From NCBI GenBank assembly GCA_037576215.1, contig JBANDB010000004.1, positions 124,001-188,000 of the forward strand: DNA of 64,000 nucleotides, written 5' to 3'. The notes under the pieces are model-generated. The model searched no databases and had not been told where the DNA came from. It saw only the letters and a program-made list of their open reading frames with translations. This DNA is from Armillaria gallica (taxonomy: Eukaryota; Basidiomycota; Agaricomycetes; Agaricales; Physalacriaceae). Positions 32,741 through 43,500 of this stretch are shown in pieces; the first letter of the stretch is position 1, and the number at the start of each line of letters is the position of its first letter. The position numbers and the translations under genes are program-made.

Positions 32741-35613
32741 TCAAGCAGCGCGTAGTCCCAATTCCTTTGCAAAGTGTTTTGCCTTTGTGCTAGCCAACGG
32801 CTTGGTAAAGGTATTGGCAATCATGTCATTGGTGGGGCAGTAGACAAGGTGCATGGATCCGTTTTCAATAATCCAGCGAATAAAGTGATACCGGATGTCG
32901 ATATGCTTGGTGCATGCATGGTAGTGGTGCTCCTTGGCAAGGGAAATTGCAGACTGGTTGTCAGAGAAGAGCATCGTGGGACCATCAATGAGGGAGCCGA
33001 AGACTTCAGAAACAAGTGAGCGAAGCCATAGACCTTCCTTGGCAGCATGCGTTGCCGCAATGTACTCCCCCTCAGTGGTGGAAAGAACGATGAGTTCTTG
33101 CTGCTTTGAGCTCCATGTGACAGCACCGCCATCGATGATGTAAGCATAACCTGAGATCGCACACTGTTCCTCTTCCTGACTACCATCTGCATCCACCCAT
33201 CCAGCTAGCTCCCTCTCCACTTCACCAAACATTAGCTTCCAATCAAGAGTGCCCTTCAAGTACCTGAAGACATGCTTGACAGTCTCCCAATGGGCCATAC
33301 CAGGGTTTTGCAAGAACTTGGACAATTTGGTCACTGCAAAAGTGATATCTGGCCTTGTACCTTGCAATGTGTACATCAAGGAACCAACGGCTTCAGAATA
33401 CGGAATATTGCGCATGCTGGCAATGTCCTCAAGTGTAGTAGGAGCCTGGGCAGACGAGAGGTTCGTGCTGGGATTCATAGGCATGGACAGAGGTTTGAGA
33501 TCTTCAAGATGGAAGTGGCAGATTATGGACTCGATATAGGAGCGCTGGGATAAGGAAATGGTGCATCGTTCACGGTCTCGAGTGATTTTGATGCCTAGAA
33601 GCTAGTGGATAGGTCCCATATCAACAACTTCAACACGCGTACCAATTTTTCTCTTTACTTCCGCCACCAACTCAATGCTCGATGGGACAATTGTACAATC
33701 ATCAACATGGACGGCCAGTACAATGATGGACTCCCCTTCATGACGATAAAACACTGCCTGGTTGACGCTGCACTGTTTCAAGCCAAGTGTTTCATCACAG
33801 ATCCACGTGAACACCTGATACCACCGATGTCCGCTCTGCTTCAAGCTGTAAATTGTTTTGTGAAGATGGAGTACCTTGCCGGTAGCATTGGGAAGGGGAA
33901 AACCAGGGGGCTGTCGCATGAATATCTTTTTGTCATCGGTGAGTTTGCCGTTGAGGTATGCGCCCTTGATATCAATCTGATGGATTTCCAGATCTAGCCA
34001 TGCAGCGAGGGCAAGGATCGTCTGGATGGATGTGAGCTTGGCAACGGGGGCATAAGTATTGAAGTAGTCCACTCCTTCAACCTGAGAGAATCCCTGAGCG
34101 ATGTGCCTGGCCTTGTAACATACCACTCTTCCCAATGCATCCTTTTTTAACTGAAAAACCCACTTCGACCCCACAACATTAGCATCTTTTGGCGCTTCAA
34201 CCACCTCCCAAGTCTGAGCCTCCACCAAGGTACAAATTTCCTCCTCAATAGCACCTTTCCAACTATCCCAGTCTGGATGACGCTTCGCTTCAGCCAACGA
34301 CAACGGATCAAGACCCAGTGCTGCACTGGAATCTGCAACCATAGAATACTCAAGCTTGCCTTTAACTTCTTCGACTGGATTTGCTGTATCGCAAAGCGGT
34401 TGGACAGGGTGTAGCTCCCAGCTTTTGTATTGCGTAGGGCAGGCAGCATGAGGAATATTTTGCCTTGACTCAGGCTGAGGTGGTGATGGCTCAGAGTCAC
34501 TGTCATTTGTACGAGAAGGTGTAACAGGTGTGTTTGGCAGATTTTTGGGAGTAGGAGGTGACTTGACTGACTGCTCTTTATCCTCCCCCTCAAGTTCCTC
34601 CACGACATCCTCCTTAGGCTTGTTGTCAACTTCAACCATCACTTCAGGCTTCGAAAAAACAACATTCCGCTCCACAGTAACCTTCCGCTCCCCTGGCCAA
34701 TAAATCCGAAAACCCTGGCTCTCATCGTCAATTCCAATCCACCACGCCTCCTTTGCTCTCGGGTCCAATTTGGACTGGTTTTGTGCCTGATGCACGTAGC
34801 ACACACAACCCCATTCATGAACCTGGGACAGATCTGGTTTCTGACCCATGAGCATTTCATATGGTGTCTTCCCATCTGGCAGTGCCTTAGTTGTCGTGCG
34901 ATTTTTCAACCAGACAACATGACGAAGGGCCTCCCCCCATAGAAATTTCAGCAACCCACTCGCATGAAGCAAGGCACGTGTGTGCTCAAGTCTAACGCTG
35001 TTGAAACATTCGGCCACACCATTCTCCTCCAGGGTATCATGCACGGTACGTTTTGATGTTGTGCCATGATCTTCAAGGTGATTGATGAATTCCTTACTCA
35101 GGTATTCACTGCCCTGGTCAGAGTGGATGGTACCGATATCAGCCTTCGCATGGTTCTTGACCCAAGCCTCAAATTTTTTGTAAGAGGCAAAGGTGTCCGA
35201 TTTATTGCAAAGAAAATAAAGGCGTGTCAGACAGGAGTAGTCATCAATGAAGGTGACAAAGTATCTCCGTCCACTGATCGTTTCAATGCGTGATGGGCCC
35301 CAGACATCAGAATGAACTTCCTGACCAAAGGTAGATGCTCCACTGCCTTTTTGGACCTTGGGTACGGACTGATGCTTTGTTTTTGCATAGATGCATGCTT
35401 CACAGAAGAAGGGATTGCCAGAAGGGGTTTTTTCAAGTTGGAGGCCAGTAACGAAGCCATGGGTGACAAGACGCTTGGTGGCAGTGAGGGACATATGACC
35501 TAGGAACCGATGCAGTTCAGTCTTGGAGAGTTTGATGGGTGATGCTGCATTCACCGTGCCCTTATCTCCTGACTCACGCAATACATGGTGAAGAGACTCT
35601 GTGCGTGCAGGCT
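32741..35613 (-). pseudogene. Copia pol: integrase, reverse transcriptase, RNase H
   Basis: Read from 35613 downwards: integrase zinc region (HRFLGHMS.. to FCEACIYAKT), then the catalytic core with DVWGPS, a second Asp near HSDQGSEYLS, and Glu in LEENGVAECFNS (DDE triad). A proline-rich linker follows. The reverse transcriptase has KARHIAQGFSQVEGVDY, IDIKGAYLNG and AVHVDDCT (the YVDD-type box). RNase H contains GWVDADGSQEEE, STTEGEYIAA, SDNQSAISL and the tail KHIDIRYHFIR. An in-frame TAG at 33602-33604 sits in the LLGI-type RT connection and breaks the product. Otherwise the frame is open for about 2.8 kb, so decay is light compared with the Helitron. Confidence 0.9.
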
Positions 35614-37353
35614 AGAAATGCAGCAGTGTTGAAGACACTGATCACACTCACACCCAACACTACACACACAAACCCTCAAGTTCTTGGGGGGATATTATGC
35701 GATAGAAGCAGATTGAAGCAAGACAACTAAACTCTCAGAATATACAATACACACATATAGCAATAGCGCGCATCACGTATCTAGATCTCTCTAAGTCCAA
35801 AGGCTTTTATAACAAGAGGGGCAACCAATGTCGCCGGGCCTCAAGGCAAGGTGTACTACAATACACGATACATCACCACACACCCACAAAACCCTCAATA
35901 AGTCGCACGCATCACACACAGGTAACCACAACAACCAAAACACACTCTAAACACGACTCAAAGCTTGCGCTCTAAGCAGAAACCCTTCACAAAATGTCCA
36001 CTCAAGCCACAGGATTTGAACCTACATGCTCAAACTTCCAAAACCAATCATAGACCCACAGGGTTTGAACCTATGCCGATCCAGAGACACAATAACCAAC
36101 TAAACCCCGTCCGACAAGCCAAAGGGTTTGAACCTCTGCCGCTTGTGGAAATGAGAACCCTCAAGCGTGCACTAATCAGACCACAGGGTTTGAATCTCTG
36201 CCGCCTGTAATGCTGCGCATTAAGAAGGCCTCTGTACAAACACTAACCAGACCAAAGGGTTTGAACCTCTGCCACTTGCAGAATGGTATACCCAACTAAG
36301 CACATGCTAATCAGACCACAGGGTTTGAACCTGTGCCACCTGTAGCACCGCACATCACAAGAAACCCTCAAAACTCAAGAGCGCATCCGCAATGACACAA
36401 TATCTCTTATTCTCAGGGTAGAGCACAGTCAACCAATCTCTCAAACAGTACACAAGTCCCCCACTACCTTTCTACGCCTCGTGTGCTACTCAAGTCACTC
36501 AAATGTTATCAATTCTAGGTTTATTCTCTCGCTCGAAGCTACAAACTAATCCCAAAGCTAGAGCGTCAAGCGGGAGGCTTGCACGCAACTACAGCAGGGG
36601 TCCGAAGCTTGTACACTATTACTACACTATGGTATTTATACTATGCGCTCTACATATTAATACAACCTTAAATAGTAACTCTTGACTGGTGTAACTTCCT
36701 TTCCTGAGTCCCGGGCATGTTGCCATAATCACGCCATTGCTTGGCACTTACTCAGAGCTCCGGATCAGGGCCAGATCCTGGTCTCTCAGCTGCATGACAT
36801 CGGTTAACCGCACTATCTGCACGTACTGACATTGCCTAGTATTTCCCCAGAGTTGTAGCCTACCCCACAACTCTTATTTATGGTAATAATATCTTCTAGT
36901 GATTTCCATGGTCTTCTAGGACCACCAGCATCTAGTCTAGGCCTCGCGCGCATCGGCCAAAGTCAGAGACATCAGTCTTACTTCAATTCTAAACATTCTG
37001 AGGTCTAGAGCGCTAGTTCCCCACATGGCAGTGCCTTGTGCATCATAGATCAAGGTTGCACAAAGTATCAATTATCTCTTGAGCTTCGCTGGTTCCATTC
37101 TTAGCGTGCGTCTTCTGTGCATTGTCAGTGTACTCAGTGTCAAGTGCTGGGGCTTCAGACTTAGTGTGACCCTTATGGTATCACTCTGCAGTTAAGCCTT
37201 GCACTCCACCAAGCATCACTCAAGGAACTTCATTGTCCACACTTAGTACACTGCGCTCTAAGGTATATCTCATTGCTTTGGTATCTAGGTCTTATAAAAT
37301 GTATGTATTGATATATTTTGCAAAATTACATGTGTGAACGCTTTTCAAGCGTG
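35614..37353. mobile_element. Nested 1.7-kb LTR-like insertion inside the Copia element
   Basis: It separates Copia gag-protease from integrase, which normally form one frame. The minus-strand start reads TGACACGCTTGAAAAGCG and the minus-strand end reads ..AGTGTCTTCAACA, i.e. TG..CA. The AT-rich segment TTATAAAATGTATG..GCAAAATTACATGTGTGAACG near 37295-37340 parallels the right part of the 26.7-28 kb module. No internal coding region. No exact target duplication could be identified (ACCGT/ACACT at the proposed ends agree only partly), so boundaries are approximate by 20 bp or so. Probably a solo LTR. Confidence 0.6.
36007..36345 (+). repeat. Six degenerate tandem units with GGGTTTGAACC core
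   Basis: The core GGGTTTGAACC (one GGATTTGAACC, one GGGTTTGAATC) starts at about 36012, 36061, 36124, 36186, 36257 and 36321, spacing 49-71 bp. It is extended as CCACAGGGTTTGAACCTCTG and CCGCCTG. The reverse complement GGTTCAAACCC is very close to the tRNA T-arm / RNA polymerase III B-box. The text between cores is variable. Confidence 0.8.
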
Positions 37354-39075
37354 TCAACGGTATAGGCCCTTTTGCAAGCAGGGGATGGCACCGACATGGT
37401 TTCCATCCAGGTCTTCAATGCGGCACTTTCCCTGACCAAATGTCAGGGTATACCCAGCTTGGTCTAGATGGCCAACAGATATGAGGGTATAGCCGATCTC
37501 TGGGGAATAGAGCACCTCAGTTAGGTGTATCTTCGATGTATCTGTGCCATCAGGTACATCAATGAGAATGTCCCCTTGACCGACAGCATTGAAATCTTGC
37601 TTGTTCGCAGTCGTGAACCGTTTGGGCGGAATTTCTTTGTAAGTTTGAAACTCATCACGGTAAGGGGATAGATGCTGACTGCAACAAGAATCATATAGTT
37701 CAGCACAGATCGAAGAATTTGGAGTGGGGGCAGATCCAGCTGGACACACGACATCATCTTCATCATCATCAGCACTCTCATCCTCCTCCTCCCACTCATC
37801 CTCGCTGTCCGACACGGACTCAAGATCAGGAAGCCCAGAGCACTCTGAATCAGAGTCGAATATGCTCTCCTCCTCACTATCGGAGACATCCTCTAGGTCT
37901 AGTAAGGATTCATTGTCACTCCCATCAAATTTGGAAGCTGATAGCAGATTCAACTCAGGAATCTTGTCCCACGTATCATCGAACAATGATGACACATCAA
38001 AAATTGTGCCCTGCCCCAGTTGCAATCCCGGCAGCACAGCAGCACTTGATGGCGCAGCAATAGCAGCCCAGACACCGTCATCCTCCCAGTCCATAATGGC
38101 ATTCGCAGAACCAGAAGACTTTTGGTCAGATTTGCCTTTCTCACTTCCCTCCTTCGAAAGTTTAGGGCTTGGACATTTTGATTGAACATGCCCATGTCCT
38201 CCGCAGTTCCAGCATACCCCTTTCGGTCGCCTCTCCTTCCCCTTCCACTTTGCACCACTGCTAGAGAGTGCAGCAAGTGCAACACCTGTATCTTTTGCCG
38301 CTGCTTTTTCTTGGGATCCTTTTCTACCCAGACAAACCTGATCATACTCCTCAAGAGCAAGTTGCATGATATATGCAGGGTCTAGGGATATAGCTTGTGA
38401 CGTAGCTAGTGATCCCGAGGTGATGGTAAAGCTGGTGGTAGGATTCCCAGAAGCGGTAGTAGCAGCAGCAGCCACAGCACGGGCAGCATTGTTGGCAAAG
38501 AGAGCTGCTTTGGCAGCAGATGTGATGGTGGAAAGGTACCATTGATAATGGTAGGGAAGGGAGCCAATAATACGAGTCAAATATTCGTTGTCTGACAAGG
38601 TAACACCAACACCGCAGAGCTCTTCATATTTGGTGTGAAGCTCAGCTAAGTGCGTGCGAACATTGCCATTGTTCGGACACTTCATGCTGTCAAACTTGGC
38701 CCGCATGTCTGCAATGATGTGGGTACTGAGGGCAGTAAACTTTTCAGTAAGGATGTTCCACATCCGTTTGACAGTGGGGCAGCGAAGGAGCTCGGTGAGC
38801 GTGGAGTCCTCCAGCTTTTGAACGAGGTAGTGGCGTGCTTCCTTCTCCTTTTTCTGCCACTCGACAACTTCAGCTCTAGCCACCGCCGCGGTAGCAGCAT
38901 CGTTGCCTTGTTGAGGGCCAGGAGGAGTGGAATCAGAACCATCAAAATGACCCCAGACACCCTTAGATTTGACAGCAATTTCAAAGTGGTGGTGGAAGAT
39001 AAGCCAATTCGTGCCCAACACATGTAGCTTTGGGACGTTCGACAGCGCAGTAAAATCAGCAGTGATGGTAGACAT
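37354..39075 (-). pseudogene. Copia gag and protease
   Basis: The start is taken as the Met at 39075-39073 (MSTITADFTALSNVPKL), about 75 bp inside the 5' LTR end, because the frame further upstream runs into the LTR. The UBN2-type gag core (LHVLGTNWLIFHHHFEIAVK..WNILTEKFTALS) is followed by an alanine-rich segment and a CCHC zinc knuckle CWNCGGHGHVQSKC that binds nucleic acid. A long acidic serine/aspartate-rich stretch comes next (about 37740-37930), then the protease. Its active site would be DSGAS; here it reads DSCCSQHLS, so the flap/active-site Gly and Ala are replaced. The frame ends at the nested insertion. There are no other stops. Confidence 0.88.
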
Positions 39076-39150
39076 GATGTGGATGGGACTCGGAGTCAAA
39101 ATAGCAGCAACAGGATTCAGCAGCAGGGCGAGACACAGGGCCCAATGACC

Positions 39151-39483
39151 TGTTAGAGTGTGGAGTAGAGATCTATTAGGAAGATAACTCAGACAAGCAC
39201 TCAGAATGTGAGAGACACGTCTATTCACCTATTAAGAAGATAACTATGAGCAATGTAAGTAAGGATAAGAACAAAGGTAAATAAAGGATAGCTCACCTCA
39301 GACAAGCACTTGGAATGCGAGAGACATGTCTGAGGCACACAGTACAACTACGATGGATATATACTGTACAGTAGACAGTGCGAATGTACGTAGATAGGTA
39401 GAATGAAGTAAAATGAAGTGTAAATACACATAAGTCCATGGAGAAATAATGGTCTGACTACAGCCATGCTTGCAACTCCAACA
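39151..39483 (-). repeat. Copia 5' LTR (333 bp, internally duplicated)
   Basis: It has the same ends as the 32510 LTR but is about 109 bp longer. The block ATTAAGAAGATAACT..GACAAGCACT occurs twice, separated by text rich in AAGGATAA/GGTAAATAAAGG (39226-39300). Either the 3' LTR lost one unit by slippage or recombination, or this one gained it after insertion. Confidence 0.9.
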
Positions 39484-39488
39484 GAACC

Positions 39489-40200
39489 CAATATATGTCA
39501 TGGTTCCATATCTCAAAACTGGTGCTGAGGATCTGTTATCTCTTGCCTGGTGGCAGCACTGAAACTCCGGTCTGTAGTTCCTTTCGTCAATGTATGTCCA
39601 TTTTTCTTTCATACAGGTGTAGGCTGTAGAGCCAGTGATGTGACACTTGTCGGTCTCATCTACATGCTCATGTTGTCGTTCTTCCTTGTGGTATGTACAT
39701 AATGTAATTCACCTCCTTGAACCAAATCCAAACAACGCCCACAGGCCCCCAGTAGCTAGTGCGTAGTGTGTTCAGTGCAGCCATCTAGTTCAACAGATGG
39801 ACCATATTTTTTTGTATGAGCTCACCCAATCTCTCTATGTTTCTTTTTCTTCTTCATTGACCATGACTTGAAAGGCAAGCCTTGGGCATACAGATCCCAC
39901 CAAAACAAGGTACGTGACTCACATTATGGTCGGAGCCATATGTTATGGGGTACATCATTCCTCCGTGAGATATGTTGACAAGCAAAAATATATTTATACA
40001 ATGACAGAATTGTACATGGTAGATCTTGTATGCTAGATGGTCAAACAAACACCATAAGCATGAATGCAGTGCCAGATGGAGGGCAATGTACAATGTACAT
40101 ATATGTAAGGACAGATGTGCAATGAAGTGCCAGTTGACTAGTAGAACTGTAGAAGGCTGACATGCTGAATCTGATAGACCACTAAAATAGGACTCAGATC
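39489..40200. other. Copia flank, no supported gene
   Basis: This should continue the interrupted PPR-type remnant, but only a short frame around 39600-39710 (hydrophobic, followed by GTATGT) suggests coding origin. CpG-poor. Confidence 0.3.
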
Positions 40201-40214
40201 TGCCACATGCATGT

Positions 40215-40425
40215 GATGGCCCTCAAATACACCAGGAAATACTGGACAAAACCCCCAGTTTTCCATGTAGACCTGTGTAGATGCCAGTGAATGTGTGTAC
40301 ACCAGTGTATTACTGTGTATACACATTTACATGGATGTACACCCATGTACATGGTGTTTCTCCACTGACAAATGTCATGGAGACCCATGTCAAACCAATG
40401 TCAGACAAGTGTACAAGCCTATGCC
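40215..40425. repeat. Left inverted-repeat flank of the Helitron region
   Basis: The text (..GTGTATACACATTTACATGG.. and GTACACCCATGTACATGG) is rich in short GTAC/CATG palindromes. It matches, in reverse complement, the region around 46350-46500 (GGTGTACGTCCGTGTAAA, ACACTTGTCTGCACTGG). Identity is moderate and interrupted. Confidence 0.45.
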
Positions 40426-40442
40426 CTGTGTCTTCGTCACGA

Positions 40443-40481
40443 TTGCCGGACCCTCGTACCTCAGGTCCCGGCAACCTGACT
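40443..40481 (-). other. GC-rich hairpin, candidate Helitron 3' terminus
   Basis: GCCGGACC and GGTCCCGGC pair across a short loop (one bulge), about 90-130 bp beyond the helicase stop codon. Helitrons end in such a hairpin. The expected CTRR and T after it were not seen within a dozen bases, so the exact end is unresolved. Confidence 0.5.
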
Positions 40482-40570
40482 ACGACATGGGACTTCGGCT
40501 TGTTGGGGCCCACCCCAAACCCAGCTTATTACTTAGGAGTGTCAGTTATTAGTTTAGAAAGAAATATGTA

Positions 40571-43500
40571 TTATGAAGGTAATAGAGCCTCAGGATATAC
40601 AATATTCAAAGTGTCTGTATACTTTTCTGTATCTGGAAAGAGAACTCGAATCCGTTGTCCAGAAGTGCAACGGCTAAGTGCTACATAGAGTTGTCCATGT
40701 GAAAAAACTGGAGTATGCAAATCCAATCCAACATAGGTAACTGACTGGCCTTGAGACTTATTGATTGTCATTGCAAAAGCCAGCCTGACTGGAAATTGGC
40801 GATGTGAAAATGCGATAGGGAGCTCAGCTGTATCAGCATTGATTGTGATACGTGGGATGAAGACGGTCTTGCCTGCATTGTTGCCACTGAGAAGACGACA
40901 TTCCAATACATGAGGACGAAGGTGTGTGAGAATCATTCGTGTCCCATTGCATAGGCCATTTGCTGGATCCAGATTGCATAGGAGCATGAGTGGGCATCCA
41001 ATCTTGAGAGCCAGCTTTGCACGTGGTAAACCGGAGGCATTGAAATTTTGAAGAAATTCAACTGGATAGAGAGTAGCAGCATCATCCAATTCATCCTCTA
41101 TCATCTTGTCAGTACTCCAATATACTGTCTCCTGTCCTGGGAACATGTCCAGAACCTGCTGATTGACTTCATCAACATCATCATTGTGTCCAGAGAGAAT
41201 TGTTCTTTCTAAAAAGAAGCGATCTTGAAAATTGCCAGCTGTGATATTTGGATAAATGTATCTGATGAGCCCAGAAAGTGAAGAGTCTGCAAGGCACATG
41301 GAAGCAGGAAGAGAGATGGTTCGATCTTCAGTGAGTCCTTCACCTGCACCAACTGTAAGCAGCCAACGTGCAAACTCTACATTTTCAGGAGTCTGATCCA
41401 GGCGCATGTTTTTCTTCAAATGGATGACTTCAATGTGAGGCCATAAAGGTGAACGGCAAAATGAAGCTGCAACAATCTGCTCCCATGATCCTCGTGAAAC
41501 AACTGGCAATGTCTGACGAAAGTCTCCTTAAATAAACAGTTAGAAATGATGATCTATAGTGGCTCAAAGTAAATACACATACCACCAAAAAGAACTGTTT
41601 TTCCACCAAAAGGAGCATCCTTATTGCAGATATCATGAAGAGTACGATCAACAGTCTCAATATCGTGCTGGTTCTGAATAGGAACCTCATCCCAAATGAT
41701 GAGAGAAGTTGACAAAGAAGTTCAGCCAGATGAGTCCCTCTGTGGATGTTGCATGTTGTATCATCACGTGAGGGAATTGGAATTTTGAAGATGCTGTGGC
41801 TTGTACGCCCTCCAACTAAGAGAATTGCTGATATACCGGAGGAGGCACAGGTCAATACAATCTGTCCTTGGGCACGAACAGCGGCTGCAATAGTATTGCA
41901 TACAAAAGTCTTTCCACCACCTCCAGCACTATGTAGAAATACCAATTTCCCTTGTTCATTCATAGCAGAGTCAACCACAATATTGTAAGCAGTCATTTGC
42001 TCTTCATTGAATGTTTGAAGGTTGTTAGCAACTAATTGCTGCAGAGATGGGATATCATAGGCCAGCTGTGCAGCCAGAAGAGGATTATCCTCATAAGCAG
42101 CCCAGTCCATGGTAGAGGCTGGCATCTGGGTCCACTCAGAGAGACGACGACCATGAGATTGAAGGAGTTTATCAATAAGATGAAGACCAAAATCATAGAG
42201 CTGAGCATCTGTTGGATTTGGAACATCATGTTGGCGAAGCTTGTGTGCCAGATCATCACAAATGTTCTCCTTGAACTCCTCCCACAGCTCATCTGGCTTT
42301 GCTGGCTGACAGAAGAGAAGGAGAGTCACAAATAATGATCGCAACTGTGCTCCTGACTGCATAATTGCAGCCTCCTCTAAGCATTACCTCCATTCATTAT
42401 CATTTTCCAGCAAACCCATGGCTATGCATGCCTCCTTGAAGGTAGCACACTCCACATTATTGACAGTGCATAGATGTTGGAAAGATTGAGCACAAGCAAC
42501 AGCTGTCAAAAGAAGCTGCAGATAGAACCGCTCCCCAGATGAGGGGGCAGCCTGATACATTCGGCCAATAGTACCACCAATAGTTGTGTGTCTTTGGTGT
42601 GCCTTCCAGCGTTTCTTGTTCTTGTTCCAGGTATAGTGGGCAGGAATATCTTGATACAGATACCGACGTGCACTGGGATCTTTTTTGTTGAGATTGAACT
42701 ATTGTAACAGAGTTGTTGTCTTTGCCTCAGCTGCTGCTAAGATCTCTTCTGGACTGTCGGTCTCATCATATGTGATGAGATGTTCATCAGGAAGATGGAC
42801 CTGCAGACACACAACATTTGGCTCCTCCTGATGTAGCCAGAAAGAAAAGATTCTCCAGCATGACTCGATAGCAGAGATATAACGTGCATCCAGAAACTCC
42901 TTGATCTCATCATGATCCCGAACCTCCAATGTAGTCCTATCGTGGCCCTTGTAGATGTATTTGTGGATATATTTTATGGCCTTAACAGACACACAGACCT
43001 CCACATTGATGTGACAATTGTATCGTGCACTGAGATAGGGATTATATGGGACAATATCATGGTTGGTATAGACAGTTCGGGTTTCGCCATGCATCTTGAC
43101 ATACTCACGACCATTGTTGGGGCATGCCAGATTAGGATATCCATCAGTGGTGAATTCTGTCTGCTCATTGAACTCCTTTGGAAAATTCTTTGTACAGCAA
43201 CCATCAGGCCCCTTGCAGCGATGATCACAGGGACCATGAACCATGCATTTTGTAACCACCTCATGAAGAATTGGATGTGTTTCAGGATCAGGTATCTGAG
43301 CACATGAGACTGAATCGGCATCAGCAGGTGAGCGAATCTTGTCTTCTGGATCCAGAAAAATCAAAAGATGCATATGAGGGAGTCCACGCTTCTGAAATTC
43401 GATAGTATGCACAACAGCTCTGACTTTGCCAAATATTCCACCCTTTTTGATTTCCTGCAGTAAGGCCTCCTTCTTCAACTGAAAGACCCTGGCCACAATA

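Larger units (their letters stand above)
32510..39483 (-). mobile_element. Ty1/Copia LTR retrotransposon, degenerate, TSD GAACC
   Basis: It runs right to left. LTRs lie at 39151-39483 (5' LTR) and 32510-32733 (3' LTR), each with TG..CA ends. The exact 5-bp duplication GAACC lies at 32505-32509 and 39484-39488. A polypurine tract (GAGGGGGAG on the minus strand) abuts the 3' LTR. Gene order gag, protease, integrase, reverse transcriptase, RNase H is Copia-type. The 3' LTR differs from the corresponding parts of the 5' LTR at about 9 of 224 sites, so insertion is moderately recent. It is inactive because of a nested 1.7-kb insertion, a stop in pol and an altered protease motif. Confidence 0.93.

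Noticed and set aside
33605..33997. Plus-strand frames across the Copia pol region
   Set aside because: The minus strand carries unmistakable reverse transcriptase and integrase motifs.
36007..36345. Spaced repeats resembling a CRISPR array
   Set aside because: The genome is eukaryotic, the cores are degenerate, spacer lengths vary from about 38 to 60 bp and there are no cas genes. It is a degenerate tandem repeat inside a mobile element.
40138..40141. CTAG followed by T on the minus strand as the Helitron 3' end
   Set aside because: No hairpin precedes it at the required distance, while a strong hairpin lies 300 bp nearer the gene. CTAG alone is too common.
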